A stretch of 16,927 nucleotides of DNA from JABIFK01 sp047619225 (GTDB taxonomy: Bacteria > Latescibacterota > UBA2968): contig JBLHJX010000101.1 in the NCBI GenBank assembly GCA_047619225.1, positions 1 to 16,927 of the forward strand, written 5' to 3'. Position 1 is the first letter of the stretch; the number at the start of each line of letters is the position of its first letter. The translations under genes and the position numbers were made by a program. Positions 6,106-13,627 of this stretch are shown here, in pieces. The notes under the pieces were generated by a model. That model was not told where the DNA came from and ran no database searches. It saw nothing but the letters and a program-made list of their open reading frames with translations.

Positions 6106-8289
6106 ATGGCAGCGGGATTAGAACAACAAAATACAGTGTCAGTCGCCCAAGGTGCAATCGCTTTGGTCGGCAACCCCAATACTGGGAAGACCACGCTGTT
6201 TAACGCATTGACGGGTATGTCACAGCGTGTGGGAAATTTCCCTGGGGTGACCGTAGAGCGCAAGTCGGGGCGTATGCAAGTTGGTGATGGCACAAGCCTG
6301 GAAGTTATCGATCTACCCGGTGCGTATAGTCTTTCAGCGCAATCACCAGACGAGATGATTGCTGTTGATGTTTTGTTGGGTCTTTTGTCCGATGAAACAC
6401 CCATTCAAGGTGTCATTGCGGTTTTGGACGCCAGTAATTTGAAGCGAAACCTGTATTTGGTTTCGCAAATGTTGGAACTCAATTTGCCCGTGGTTGTGGC
6501 CCTTAACATGTCTGACGTGGCCCGTACCAGGGGCATTCATATTGATACTTCGGCGTTGGGGCATCGTTTGGGTGTACCTGTTGTGTCGATTCAGGCCAAT
6601 CGACGGGTCGGTTTGGATGATCTAAAAGCATCTGTGCGGGAGGTTTTATCCAACGGAAGATCCGAGGCTAATTTGTCTTTGTTGCCCGAGGTGTGGCGCA
6701 ACCATGTGCGAACGGCTGCTGAAAACTTAGATGGGGTCTCGCCTGGCATGCTGGTGCGTGCTCTTGCCGACACAGAAGGCCAATTAACAGAAAAGTTGGC
6801 TGCGCGTTTTGGTTCGGGTTTTGGACGGGCTGTGAAGCAATTAGAAATAGATTTGGGTGTCGGTGGGGCTTTTGGCGATCAAGAAGTTGAGTTGCGTTAT
6901 GCGTGGGTTGATCGTGTTCTTGACGGCACGTTGAGTGATCCAGAACCCATGCGGATCACTCAGTCTGATAAGATTGATCGCGTGGTGACGCACCGCTTTT
7001 GGGGGACGCTTATCTTTGCAGGCATTATGGGGATTGTGTTTCAGTCGATATTTTCATGGGCTGCCCCCTTTATGGATTGGATAGATGGAAGCTTTGGGCA
7101 ACTTGGGGCTTGGGTTGTTGGGCAAATGCCAGAAGGCGCGCTTCAGAGTTTGGTTGTCGATGGGGTGATCGCTGGGGTAGGTGGTGTTGTTATCTTTTTA
7201 CCTCAAATTTGCATTCTATTTTTGTTCATATCTCTTTTGGAAGATTGCGGGTACATGGCTCGTGCGGCATTCTTGATGGATCGACTCTTGACACGATGCG
7301 GTTTGTCGGGCAAGTCGTTTATCCCTATGTTGTCGAGTTTTGCTTGTGCTGTGCCAGGTGTCATGGCCACGCGCACCATTGAAGATCGCAAAGACCGCAT
7401 TGCCACTATGTTGGTAGCGCCTTTGATGAGTTGCTCTGCGCGTTTACCTGTTTACACTATTTTCATCGCCGCGTTTATTCCCGACAAAACGTGGGCAGGT
7501 TTTGGTTTGCAGGGTTTGACGTTATTTGCAATGTACGGGCTTGGTATTGTTGTGGCTGTACCTATTGCTTGGACGGTAAAAAAGACTTTGCTTAAAGGTG
7601 AGACAACACCCTTTATTTTAGAATTACCGTCGTATAAAATCCCCGACGCTCGAACTGTGGTTATGCGTGTTTATCAAAGTGCAGGCGACTTTTTACAACG
7701 GGCGGGGTCACTTATTTTAGCGGCGACCATCGTGATGTGGGCTTTGGCTTATTTTCCGCGCCCCGAAGCGTTGCTTATCCAACAAGAACAACAGCGGATG
7801 GTCTTGCAGGCTCAAGGGGCTTCAGAGGAAGCCCTTAGCGTGTTAGATGGGCAGTTGGCGGGTGAGTTGATTTCGCAGAGTTATTTGGGCACAATGGGAA
7901 AAGCGATAGAGCCGGTTGTGCGACCACTGGGTTGGGATTGGCGCATTGGAATGGCCACAATCGCTTCATTTCCTGCCCGGGAGGTGATTGTTGCGGTATT
8001 GGGAACGATTTACAGTTTGGGTGAGGTTGATGAAGGCTCTGTTTCTTTGCGCGAGGCATTGCAGAATGCCATTTGGGAAGATGGCAATCGTGTGTTCAAT
8101 ATCCCTGTAGCGCTCTCAGTTATGGTCTTTTTTGCTTTATGTGCACAGTGTGTATCGACTTTGGCCGTTATTGGGCGTGAAACGCAATCTTGGCGATGGC
8201 CTTTGATTACTTTTTTTTACATGACTGGCCTCGCGTATATTGGCGCTCTGATCACCTATCAACTTGGCATGTTTCTTGGTTGGGGGTAA
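6106..8289 (+). CDS. feoB: FeoB, GTP-dependent ferrous iron permease
   Basis: FeoB imports Fe(II) across the inner membrane. The 727 residues are in the normal range. The N-terminal G domain shows G1 GNPNTGKTT (22-30), the switch region GNFPGVTVERKSG with T49 (43-55), G3 DLPG (69-72) and G4 NMSD (134-137). A helical guanine-dissociation-inhibitor segment follows (about 190-280). The membrane part begins near 298 and carries the conserved Gate-type stretches: IFLPQICILF, LLEDCGYMARAAFLMD, SFACAVPGVMATRTIEDRKDR and MSCSARLPVYT. The C-terminus keeps FFALCAQCVSTLAVI and the final hydrophobic helices. It sits between feoA and a Cys-rich FeoB-associated protein whose ATG directly abuts the stop codon. 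No motif is missing, so I expect a functional transporter under control of the upstream DtxR-type regulator. Confidence 0.98.
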   Translation: MAAGLEQQNTVSVAQGAIALVGNPNTGKTTLFNALTGMSQRVGNFPGVTVERKSGRMQVGDGTSLEVIDLPGAYSLSAQSPDEMIAVDVLLGLLSDETPIQGVIAVLDASNLKRNLYLVSQMLELNLPVVVALNMSDVARTRGIHIDTSALGHRLGVPVVSIQANRRVGLDDLKASVREVLSNGRSEANLSLLPEVWRNHVRTAAENLDGVSPGMLVRALADTEGQLTEKLAARFGSGFGRAVKQLEIDLGVGGAFGDQEVELRYAWVDRVLDGTLSDPEPMRITQSDKIDRVVTHRFWGTLIFAGIMGIVFQSIFSWAAPFMDWIDGSFGQLGAWVVGQMPEGALQSLVVDGVIAGVGGVVIFLPQICILFLFISLLEDCGYMARAAFLMDRLLTRCGLSGKSFIPMLSSFACAVPGVMATRTIEDRKDRIATMLVAPLMSCSARLPVYTIFIAAFIPDKTWAGFGLQGLTLFAMYGLGIVVAVPIAWTVKKTLLKGETTPFILELPSYKIPDARTVVMRVYQSAGDFLQRAGSLILAATIVMWALAYFPRPEALLIQQEQQRMVLQAQGASEEALSVLDGQLAGELISQSYLGTMGKAIEPVVRPLGWDWRIGMATIASFPAREVIVAVLGTIYSLGEVDEGSVSLREALQNAIWEDGNRVFNIPVALSVMVFFALCAQCVSTLAVIGRETQSWRWPLITFFYMTGLAYIGALITYQLGMFLGWG

Positions 8290-8454
8290 ATGATGATGCA
8301 AGACTGGACTGCAATTTTTTTGGCTTCCGTATGTGCGATTTTTGTCGTCCGAGATGTTGTTCGGCCATTTGTAACCCAGAGTGGTTGTGGCAGTTGTGGA
8401 GGCTGCGGCAAGAATCAAGAGGTCGTGCTCAAGATTGAGGCCGTCAAAAAATAA
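8290..8454 (+). CDS. FeoB-associated Cys-rich membrane protein
   Basis: This 54-residue protein has one N-terminal membrane helix (about 6-22), a short basic/hydrophobic segment, and a glycine-cysteine cluster GCGSCGGCG with C33, C36 and C39, then a charged tail. Small proteins of this layout are commonly encoded right after feoB and are annotated as FeoB-associated Cys-rich membrane proteins. The three closely spaced cysteines could bind iron or a cluster on one face of the membrane; this has not been shown. The gene starts with three consecutive ATG codons (8290, 8293, 8296) directly after the feoB stop, so translation is likely coupled and the exact start is uncertain by two residues. A strong terminator follows. 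Confidence 0.9.
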   Translation: MMMQDWTAIFLASVCAIFVVRDVVRPFVTQSGCGSCGGCGKNQEVVLKIEAVKK

Positions 8455-8521
8455 ACAAGGCGCATAAAGGACATCGAATGGATCCTTAATTTCGATGGTT
8501 TTGTGTTTCTGGGAAATATCG

Positions 8522-8561
8522 CAAAAACCCCCGATGCGTGATGTCGCATCGGGGGTTTTTG
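8522..8561. terminator. Strong bidirectional rho-independent terminator
   Basis: A perfect 17-bp stem (8522-8538 with 8545-8561) encloses a 6-base loop. The arms carry A5 then C5 and G5 then T5, so a U-tract is produced on either strand. It ends the feo operon on the plus strand and the convergent ArsR-type gene (stop at 8619) on the minus strand. Confidence 0.95.
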
Positions 8562-8618
8562 TGTTAAAAACGGTCAGGGTTTGTAAATGCTTTAGATTGC
8601 AGATTACACGGATCTTTT

Positions 8619-8987
8619 TTAGCCTTGCGGGTCTTCATAAAGATGGTCGAGTCCTGCATCGTAGAGTTGGCGAACATGTTGGTCATCAAGTGTGTAAAAG
8701 GCCATTTTTCCTTCTTTCCGATAACTGACCAATCGCATCGTTCGCAAGACTCGAAGTTGGTGGCTAACTGCTGAATCAGTGCTGTCTAAGAGTGCTGCCA
8801 AGTCAGAAACACACATTTCCTGTTGGGCAAGTGTGTGAATGATTTTGAGGCGGTTGGGGTTGCTGAGTACTTTGAAAGTTTCTGCCAAACCGTTGAAGAT
8901 CTTTTGCTCGGGCAGGGCACGGCGCGCTTGTTGCACTTTTGCCAGATCGATAATCTTGCCTGATGATTGTGTTGGAGGTTTTTCCAT
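8619..8987 (-). CDS. ArsR/SmtB-family metal-responsive repressor with alpha5 zinc-type site
   Basis: This 122-residue winged-helix repressor of the ArsR/SmtB family has the family core LSNPNRLKIIHTLAQQEMCVSDLA (41-64), the recognition helix SAVSHQLRVL (72-81) and the wing RKEGKMAFYTL (90-100). In the last helix, D102, H104, H115 and E118 reproduce exactly the spacing of the alpha5 zinc ligands of SmtB (D104, H106, H117, E120). The alpha3 site keeps one cysteine (C59) rather than the full ELCVCDL motif. These features predict a Zn(II)- or Co/Ni-type sensor that leaves DNA when metal binds. GAGGAG (8994-8999) fixes the start. The gene is divergent from the tro-like uptake operon, with palindromes over its own -10. 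Such sensors usually control efflux or sequestration, so its link to an importer is unusual. Family and alpha5 ligands are clear; the metal is inferred. Confidence 0.93.
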   Translation of the reverse strand: MEKPPTQSSGKIIDLAKVQQARRALPEQKIFNGLAETFKVLSNPNRLKIIHTLAQQEMCVSDLAALLDSTDSAVSHQLRVLRTMRLVSYRKEGKMAFYTLDDQHVRQLYDAGLDHLYEDPQG

Positions 8988-9017
8988 TTGGTGCTCCTCA
9001 ATATTTAAGATGTGAGC

Positions 9018-9036
9018 GAATATTCAATTGAAAATA
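9018..9036. promoter_or_regulatory. Overlapping palindromes, candidate ArsR operator
   Basis: GAATATTC (9018-9025) and TTCAATTGAA (9023-9032) are overlapping perfect palindromes, and the second extends imperfectly on both sides. They cover the -10 and predicted transcript start of the ArsR-type gene, which fits autorepression. They do not match the textbook SmtB 12-2-12 operator exactly, so assignment is by position. Confidence 0.5.
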
Positions 9037-9059
9037 ATTCATTTCTAAGAATAGGTCAA
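9031..9059 (-). promoter_or_regulatory. Sigma-70 promoter of the ArsR-type gene
   Basis: On the minus strand, TTGACC (9054-9059), a 17-base spacer and TATTTT (9031-9036) predict transcription toward the ATG at 8987. The -35 lies nine bases from the divergent -35 of the tro operon, so the two polymerases would compete for this site. Confidence 0.6.
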
Positions 9060-9068
9060 GTAACTCAC

Positions 9069-9097
9069 TTGACACTGTTACGGAGAAAACATATATT
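9069..9097 (+). promoter_or_regulatory. Sigma-70 promoter of the tro-like metal uptake operon
   Basis: A perfect TTGACA (9069-9074), a 17-base spacer and TATATT (9092-9097) place the transcript start near 9104, inside the dyads described next. The start codon of the binding-protein gene is at 9147. Confidence 0.75.
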
Positions 9098-9122
9098 TAG
9101 CCTTAACTAAATTTTAATTTAG
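9096..9122. promoter_or_regulatory. Two overlapping dyads over the tro promoter, candidate MntR/TroR operator
   Basis: TTTAG-N6-CTAAA (9096-9111) overlaps the end of the -10. It shares its right half with a near-perfect 16-base palindrome (9107-9122), whose arms CTAAATTT and TAATTTAG differ at one pair. DtxR/TroR operators are AT-rich dyads of TTTAG/CTAAA type at such positions, and Treponema TroR binds a dyad overlapping the troA -10. The MntR-type regulator at 13628 is the natural candidate ligand. Confidence 0.6.
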
Positions 9123-9146
9123 CTTTGATTACTCTCGGGGAGGCAA

Positions 9147-10064
9147 ATGGATATGGTACGTTTGATTTGTGGCGTTTTTTGTATGTTGGTTCTCATTGCT
9201 TGTGGCGGAACACAGGAGCAAAAGACTGAGGGATTACAGGTGGTCTGCACGACGGGGATGATTGGTGATTTGGCAGCAAATATAGCCGGGAATCGTGCGA
9301 ATGTGACGGCACTCATGGGCCCTGGAATTGATCCTCATTATTACAAAGCCACACAAGGAGATCTGGCGAAACTATCAACAGCCGATATTATTTTTTATAA
9401 TGGCTTGTTTTTAGAGGGTAAAATGGAGGGTATTTTTGAGAAGATGGCCCGAAGCAAAACGGTTGTTCCGATTTCTGGGCATGTTCCTGAATCGCGTTTG
9501 CGAAAACCACCCGGTTCTCAGGGCGAACATGATCCACATATTTGGTTTGATGTTGCGCTATGGGCACAGACCATTGACACCGTTGTCGAGGTTTTGAGCA
9601 AAGTGGATCCCATGGGCAAAGATCTCTTTTTGGAAAATGGAATACAATACAAGAAAGAATTGATGGATCTCCATGTTTGGGCTAAGGAAGAAATTTTGAC
9701 CATACCCGAACAACGCCGGGTTTTGATTACGGCTCACGATGCTTTTGGATATTTTGGTTTGGCTTATGGTATTGAGGTCCGAGGTTTGCAGGGGGTTTCG
9801 ACCGTCGCAGAGTATGGTGTGAACGATGTGTCGCAGCTGGTTCAGTTTATTGTAAATCGTAAAGTCAAGGCGATTTTTGTTGAAAGCAGTGTGCCAGAGC
9901 GATCCATTAATGCGGTGCGTGAAGGGTGCAATGCGCAAGGGTGGGATGTTGTTGTGGGAGGCACTTTGTATTCTGATGCGATGGGTGGGGCAGGGAGTGG
10001 TGCAGATACTTATATTGGGATGGTGCGTGCCAATGTGAATACGATCGTAAAGGGGTTGCGCTAA
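9147..10064 (+). CDS. troA: Metal ABC transporter substrate-binding lipoprotein, TroA-like
   Basis: This is a cluster A-I binding protein for Mn/Zn/Fe import, 305 residues. The N-terminus is a lipoprotein signal with lipobox LIAC and acyl-Cys C19. Metal ligands by motif are H64 (IDPHYY), H131 (HDPHIWFD), H197 (ITAHDAFGYF) and D277 (TLYSDAMG). This His-His-His-Asp set is that of Treponema TroA rather than the Glu-containing set of PsaA. The His-rich loop typical of ZnuA is absent, only a short SRLRKPPGSQGEHD lying before H131. This favours a Mn or mixed-metal system, but Zn is not excluded. GGGGAGG (9137-9143) precedes ATG 9147; ATG 9153 is an equally good start by spacing. The gene opens a four-gene operon and its stop overlaps the next start. 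A dyad over its promoter suggests metal-dependent repression. Confidence 0.93.
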   Translation: MDMVRLICGVFCMLVLIACGGTQEQKTEGLQVVCTTGMIGDLAANIAGNRANVTALMGPGIDPHYYKATQGDLAKLSTADIIFYNGLFLEGKMEGIFEKMARSKTVVPISGHVPESRLRKPPGSQGEHDPHIWFDVALWAQTIDTVVEVLSKVDPMGKDLFLENGIQYKKELMDLHVWAKEEILTIPEQRRVLITAHDAFGYFGLAYGIEVRGLQGVSTVAEYGVNDVSQLVQFIVNRKVKAIFVESSVPERSINAVREGCNAQGWDVVVGGTLYSDAMGGAGSGADTYIGMVRANVNTIVKGLR

Positions 10065-10852
10065 TGCCACATGCTATTGATGATGCGATCACGCCGATTC
10101 ATATCCACGATATGACTGTGGCTTATCACAAAAAACCTGTTCTGTGGGATGTTGATTTGGCTGTGCCTGAAGGGAAGTTGGTGGGTATTGTCGGGCCAAA
10201 TGGGGCTGGCAAAAGCACGATGATTAAAGCCATTATGGATTTGGTGCCAAAAGCCTCGGGTTGGGTACGCATTTATGGCAGGTCTTTTGCGCAGATGCGG
10301 CAATCGATAGGATATGTGCCCCAGCGAGAATCCGTAGATTGGGATTTTCCCATTCGGGCGTTGGATGTGGTGCTCATGGGGCGATATGGCCATGTTGGCT
10401 GGTTGCGAAGGCCGGGCAAGATAGATCGCGAGATTGCCGAATCTGCTTTGGAAAAAGTAGGGATGGCCGATTACCGAGATCGGCAGATCAATCAGTTGTC
10501 TGGTGGGCAACAACAGCGTGTGTTTTTGGCACGTGCTTTGGCGCAGGATGCACGCATTTATTTAATGGATGAACCGTTTTCGGGGGTAGATGCTGCCACA
10601 GAACGCGCGATTATTGAAATTTTGATGGAATTGCGTTCTCGTGATAAGACGATGCTGGTGGTGCATCATGATTTGCAAACGGTGAGTCAATATTTCGATT
10701 GGTTGGTTTTAATCAACATGCGTGTGGTTGCAGCAGGGGATACTGCTACAGTGTTTACAGAGGAGAATTTGAACAAAACATATGGCGGGCGTTTAACGGT
10801 GTTGTCTGACGCTGCACAGGCTGTAGCAGACCATCAGCGAGGTGTGTCATAA
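10064..10852 (+). CDS. troB: Metal ABC transporter ATP-binding protein, TroB-like
   Basis: This 262-residue ATPase energises the metal importer from the cytoplasmic side. It shows Walker A GPNGAGKST (44-52), Q-loop Q87 within VPQRESVDWDFP (the QRESVDWDFP stretch is typical of Mn/Zn-family ATPases), signature LSGGQQQR (145-152), Walker B RIYLMDEP (164-171) and the H-loop histidine in VVHHDL (199-204). Start and stop are coupled: the ATG at 10064 overlaps the stop of the binding-protein gene as TAATG, and its own stop overlaps the next start in the same way. All catalytic motifs are intact. Confidence 0.96.
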   Translation: MPHAIDDAITPIHIHDMTVAYHKKPVLWDVDLAVPEGKLVGIVGPNGAGKSTMIKAIMDLVPKASGWVRIYGRSFAQMRQSIGYVPQRESVDWDFPIRALDVVLMGRYGHVGWLRRPGKIDREIAESALEKVGMADYRDRQINQLSGGQQQRVFLARALAQDARIYLMDEPFSGVDAATERAIIEILMELRSRDKTMLVVHHDLQTVSQYFDWLVLINMRVVAAGDTATVFTEENLNKTYGGRLTVLSDAAQAVADHQRGVS

Positions 10853-12156
10853 TGCCCGTATGGGATATCACATTTCAGTTTGTGCTTTTGGGCTCAGTTC
10901 TTATCGGCTGCACGTCGGGTGTGCTTGGCACGTTTGCTGTTTTGCGAAAACGAAGTCTTTTGGGTGATGCCTTGGCTCATGCGGCATTGCCTGGGGTTGC
11001 ATTAGCGTTTATGCTCACACAAAGCAAGGCATTGCCCGTATTGTTGGCTGGTGCCACCATGTCTGGGGTGGTTGGTGTCTTGTTGATTCAAGTCATTGTC
11101 AATCAGACCCGCATCAAAGCCGACGCAGCACTTGGCATTGTGCTCTCTGTTTTTTTTGGTGGAGGCATTGTCTTGTTGACGCACATTCAGCAGTCGGCTG
11201 TTGGCAATCAAAGTGGCTTAGACAAATTTCTTTTTGGGCAAGCGGCATCCATTGTTGCATCTGATCTTTATGCCATGTCTGTGATGGTGGTCGTGGTTTT
11301 GGTGCTGGTTGGGCTGTTTTTTAAGGAATTCTCCGCGCTGATTTTTGATCCGGGGTTCTTGGAGTCTATCGGCTTTGCGCCACGGTGGGTTGATTTGTTG
11401 TTGATGTCGCTGATTGTGCTCACTGTGATGGTGGGGTTACAGGCTGTGGGTGTGATTCTTGTGGCTGCAATGTTAATTACGCCCGCGGTTTCTGCTCGCT
11501 TCTGGACCAATCATTTGTTGAAAATGGTTTTTATTTCTGCTCTAATAGGCGGTTTGTCTGGTGCAACGGGTGCTTGGATCAGTGCACTGGCACCTCGCAT
11601 TCCAACGGGGCCTGTTATGGTGTTGGTGGCAACGGGTATATTTGTCATATCTGCATTTCTGGCACCTCAGCGTGGGTTAATTGCGCGATGGCGTCGATTG
11701 CGTGCCAACCATTGGCGAGAAAATACACAGCATTTCTTACGCGCATGTGTGGAGTTGCAAGAGCAAGTCCGTCAAGAGATGAAGGAAATTGCCTTAACTG
11801 AGCTTGCGCAGGTGATGTACGAGCCTCTTTATCGCGTACGGCGTTTGGCCAAATATTTGGTTAAGAACAGACAGATTGAGATATCAGGGGATACCATTCA
11901 GTTAACAGAAAAAGGGTACAGAGACGGGGTCTTTGTGCTCAAGTCACATCGTTTGTGGGAATATTATTTGGTCTATCGCTCTATTTTGGAAGAAGATCAT
12001 GTGGACAGATCGGCAGATGAAGTTGAGCATATTTTAACGCCAGAAATCATCGAACGGCTCGAAAGTATTCTGGTAAAAGAGCATATAGATGTTGAAAATG
12101 TGAGCAGTATTCACGCCACTGAAAGTGGTTTTCGCAAGGCAGGACAAGATGGTTGA
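10852..12156 (+). CDS. troC: Metal ABC permease (TroC-like) fused to a DtxR-like sensor domain
   Basis: The 434 residues exceed the usual ABC-3 permease length (about 280-300). Residues 1-280 hold the membrane domain with alternating hydrophobic helices and the family stretch RSLLGDALAHAALPGVALAF (34-53). From about 290 a soluble tail follows: a winged-helix-like part (292-356, ending DTIQLTEKGYRDG) and a helical segment (357-410). The tail aligns by eye with DtxR/MntR. H294 lies at the DtxR M10 position, H366 and E370 at H79 and E83, and D389, E392 and H393 in ADEVEHIL at C102, E105 and H106. A metal site is therefore plausible in the tail. The SH3 domain and the DPHG segment are missing. 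It overlaps both neighbouring genes, so translation is coupled. The tail may sense cytosolic metal and adjust transport, or help dimerise the complex. Permease assignment is certain, tail role inferred. Confidence 0.93.
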   Translation: MPVWDITFQFVLLGSVLIGCTSGVLGTFAVLRKRSLLGDALAHAALPGVALAFMLTQSKALPVLLAGATMSGVVGVLLIQVIVNQTRIKADAALGIVLSVFFGGGIVLLTHIQQSAVGNQSGLDKFLFGQAASIVASDLYAMSVMVVVVLVLVGLFFKEFSALIFDPGFLESIGFAPRWVDLLLMSLIVLTVMVGLQAVGVILVAAMLITPAVSARFWTNHLLKMVFISALIGGLSGATGAWISALAPRIPTGPVMVLVATGIFVISAFLAPQRGLIARWRRLRANHWRENTQHFLRACVELQEQVRQEMKEIALTELAQVMYEPLYRVRRLAKYLVKNRQIEISGDTIQLTEKGYRDGVFVLKSHRLWEYYLVYRSILEEDHVDRSADEVEHILTPEIIERLESILVKEHIDVENVSSIHATESGFRKAGQDG

Positions 12157-13426
12157 CGGTAGTTTTTGGATTATTTTAACGGGTGCTTTTGCCGGTGGGG
12201 CATGTGGTTTACTTGGGGTCTTCTTGGTTTTGCGCAAGATGTCGCTTTTAGGTGATGCTCTGAGTCATGCGGTGCTGCCGGGCATAGTCATTGCGTTTTT
12301 GTTGTCGGGAAGTCGAGACATTATACCCATGTTTGTGGGCGCCGCTGTATTTGGCGTGATTACAACGCTCTTGGTTGAAACGTTTCACCGACATTGGTAC
12401 GTACAAGAAGATGCTGCTATCGGCATTGTATTTACGTCTTTGTTTGCCTTGGGTGTTGTGTTGATTTCTGCTTTTGCTGGGCAAGTAGATTTGGATCAAG
12501 AATGTGTTTTGTATGGTGAAATTGCCTATACACCGTGGGATCGGATATATGTTGGCGAAGTGGATTGGGGACCGCGACCTGTGTGGATATTGGGCACTGT
12601 TTTTGTATTGGATGTGTTGTTTGTGACTCTGTTTTACAAAGAGCTCAAAATTACCTCTTTTGACCCCAATATCGCCATAGCCGTGGGTATTCCGGCGACC
12701 CTTATGCACTATTTGCTTATGGGCAGTGTTTCACTTACCACTGTTGCCGCATTTGAATCGGTGGGGGCCATTTTGGTGGTTGCCATGCTCATTGTGCCGG
12801 GGGCAGCGGCTTATCTTTGGAGCGATCGTTTGCCCGTTATTTTGGTGCTGGCAACTGCCTTTGGTATCTTTTCGGCAATTGCTGGTTATTATCTTGCTGG
12901 TTTGTGGAACAGTTCAATTGCGGGAGCAATGGTTTTGGTTGTGGGGGGCATTTTTGGTGTGTCGCTTATTTTTGCGCCTCAATATGGTTTGTTGGGGCGA
13001 GTGATTCGCCAAGGTCGTTTGGGCATTCGGGTTGCCCAAGATCACATTCTGTTGCGCTTGGTACGTGAGTCTGAGGCCAAAGAAGATGCGAGGGTATATA
13101 TCGCTGATTTGCTCGAAGGATCGTTTGGAGCACGTATGCGCTCACGGGTAGCGGTGTGGCTTCTAGGTCGAGGCGGTTTGGTCGTCTGGCAAGAAGAGCA
13201 ACTCACCTTGGCAGAGGCCGGCTTTGGGAAGGCTACGGACTTGTTACGGAGTCATCGATTGTGGGAAACGTATTTTAGTCAGTTGGGCGTACCTGAAGAT
13301 CATTTGCATCATCCTGCCGATGCGTTGGAGCATTTTACCGATGAGAGCCTTCAACAGGAATTGAATGCAGAATTACCCGATGTAGACACAGATCCGCAAG
13401 GCAAACGGATCCCCAAAAATACATGA
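12149..13426 (+). CDS. troD: Metal ABC permease (TroD-like) fused to a DtxR-like sensor domain
   Basis: The second permease of the importer has 425 residues from ATG 12149. That start overlaps the troC stop as ATGGTTGA and has AGGA at 12141-12144 upstream; a GTG at 12125 would add eight residues and lacks support. Residues 1-285 form the membrane domain, with MSLLGDALSHAVLPGI (31-46) and the conserved loop VDLDQECVLYGEIAY (113-127) characteristic of TroD/YfeD-type subunits. The soluble tail (about 295-425) again resembles DtxR/MntR: H299 at the M10 position, H369 and E373 (SHRLWET), and D391, E394 and H395 (ADALEHF). It ends with DTDPQGKRIP, matching the DPHG-x-PIP turn of DtxR proteins, which the TroC tail lacks. 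Two paired permeases with the same fusion suggest the tails face each other under the transporter. I see no clear terminator after it. Confidence 0.93.
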   Translation: MVDGSFWIILTGAFAGGACGLLGVFLVLRKMSLLGDALSHAVLPGIVIAFLLSGSRDIIPMFVGAAVFGVITTLLVETFHRHWYVQEDAAIGIVFTSLFALGVVLISAFAGQVDLDQECVLYGEIAYTPWDRIYVGEVDWGPRPVWILGTVFVLDVLFVTLFYKELKITSFDPNIAIAVGIPATLMHYLLMGSVSLTTVAAFESVGAILVVAMLIVPGAAAYLWSDRLPVILVLATAFGIFSAIAGYYLAGLWNSSIAGAMVLVVGGIFGVSLIFAPQYGLLGRVIRQGRLGIRVAQDHILLRLVRESEAKEDARVYIADLLEGSFGARMRSRVAVWLLGRGGLVVWQEEQLTLAEAGFGKATDLLRSHRLWETYFSQLGVPEDHLHHPADALEHFTDESLQQELNAELPDVDTDPQGKRIPKNT

Positions 13427-13437
13427 ACAGGTTATGC

Positions 13438-13466
13438 TTGCTTGCTTTGGCACTTAGGCGTATAAT
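13438..13466 (+). promoter_or_regulatory. Sigma-70 promoter upstream of the MntR-type gene
   Basis: TTGCTT (13438-13443), a 17-base spacer and a perfect TATAAT (13461-13466) predict a start near 13473 and a leader of about 155 bases. The leader is T-rich. I see no TTTAG-type dyad here, so the regulator may be expressed independently of the troABCD dyads. Confidence 0.6.
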
Positions 13467-13627
13467 TTGGTTTGTGTATACTCTGAATGCTTTTTTGTTT
13501 TTTATAAACCATTGTTTTTATAGGCCTGTTCTTTTGTAGTAAGGTGTTAGAGTATTTGTTTAACCCGATCTGGTTGGATGTGTGCGATGGGGTCTTTATA
13601 GGTCAAAAAAACAAGGATTTTTTCTTT

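Noticed and set aside
9056..9072. Inverted repeat TCAAGT-N5-ACTTGA before troA
   Set aside because: The two arms are the divergent -35 boxes (TTGACC minus, TTGACA plus), so the symmetry is explained by the promoters.
9558..10070. 170-residue open frame antisense to troA
   Set aside because: It is a shadow of the intact binding-protein gene, and its composition is that of a non-coding frame.
12125..12148. GTG start for the second permease
   Set aside because: ATG 12149 has AGGA at a usable distance and gives the common short overlap with the preceding stop.
13544..13627. Longer start of the MntR-type regulator
   Set aside because: The extra 28 residues are T-rich leader translated in frame and unlike DtxR N-termini. 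AAGGA before 13628 supports the shorter form.
13427..13627. Terminator after troD
   Set aside because: The region is T-rich but I found no convincing GC stem before a T-tract. Read-through into mntR remains possible.
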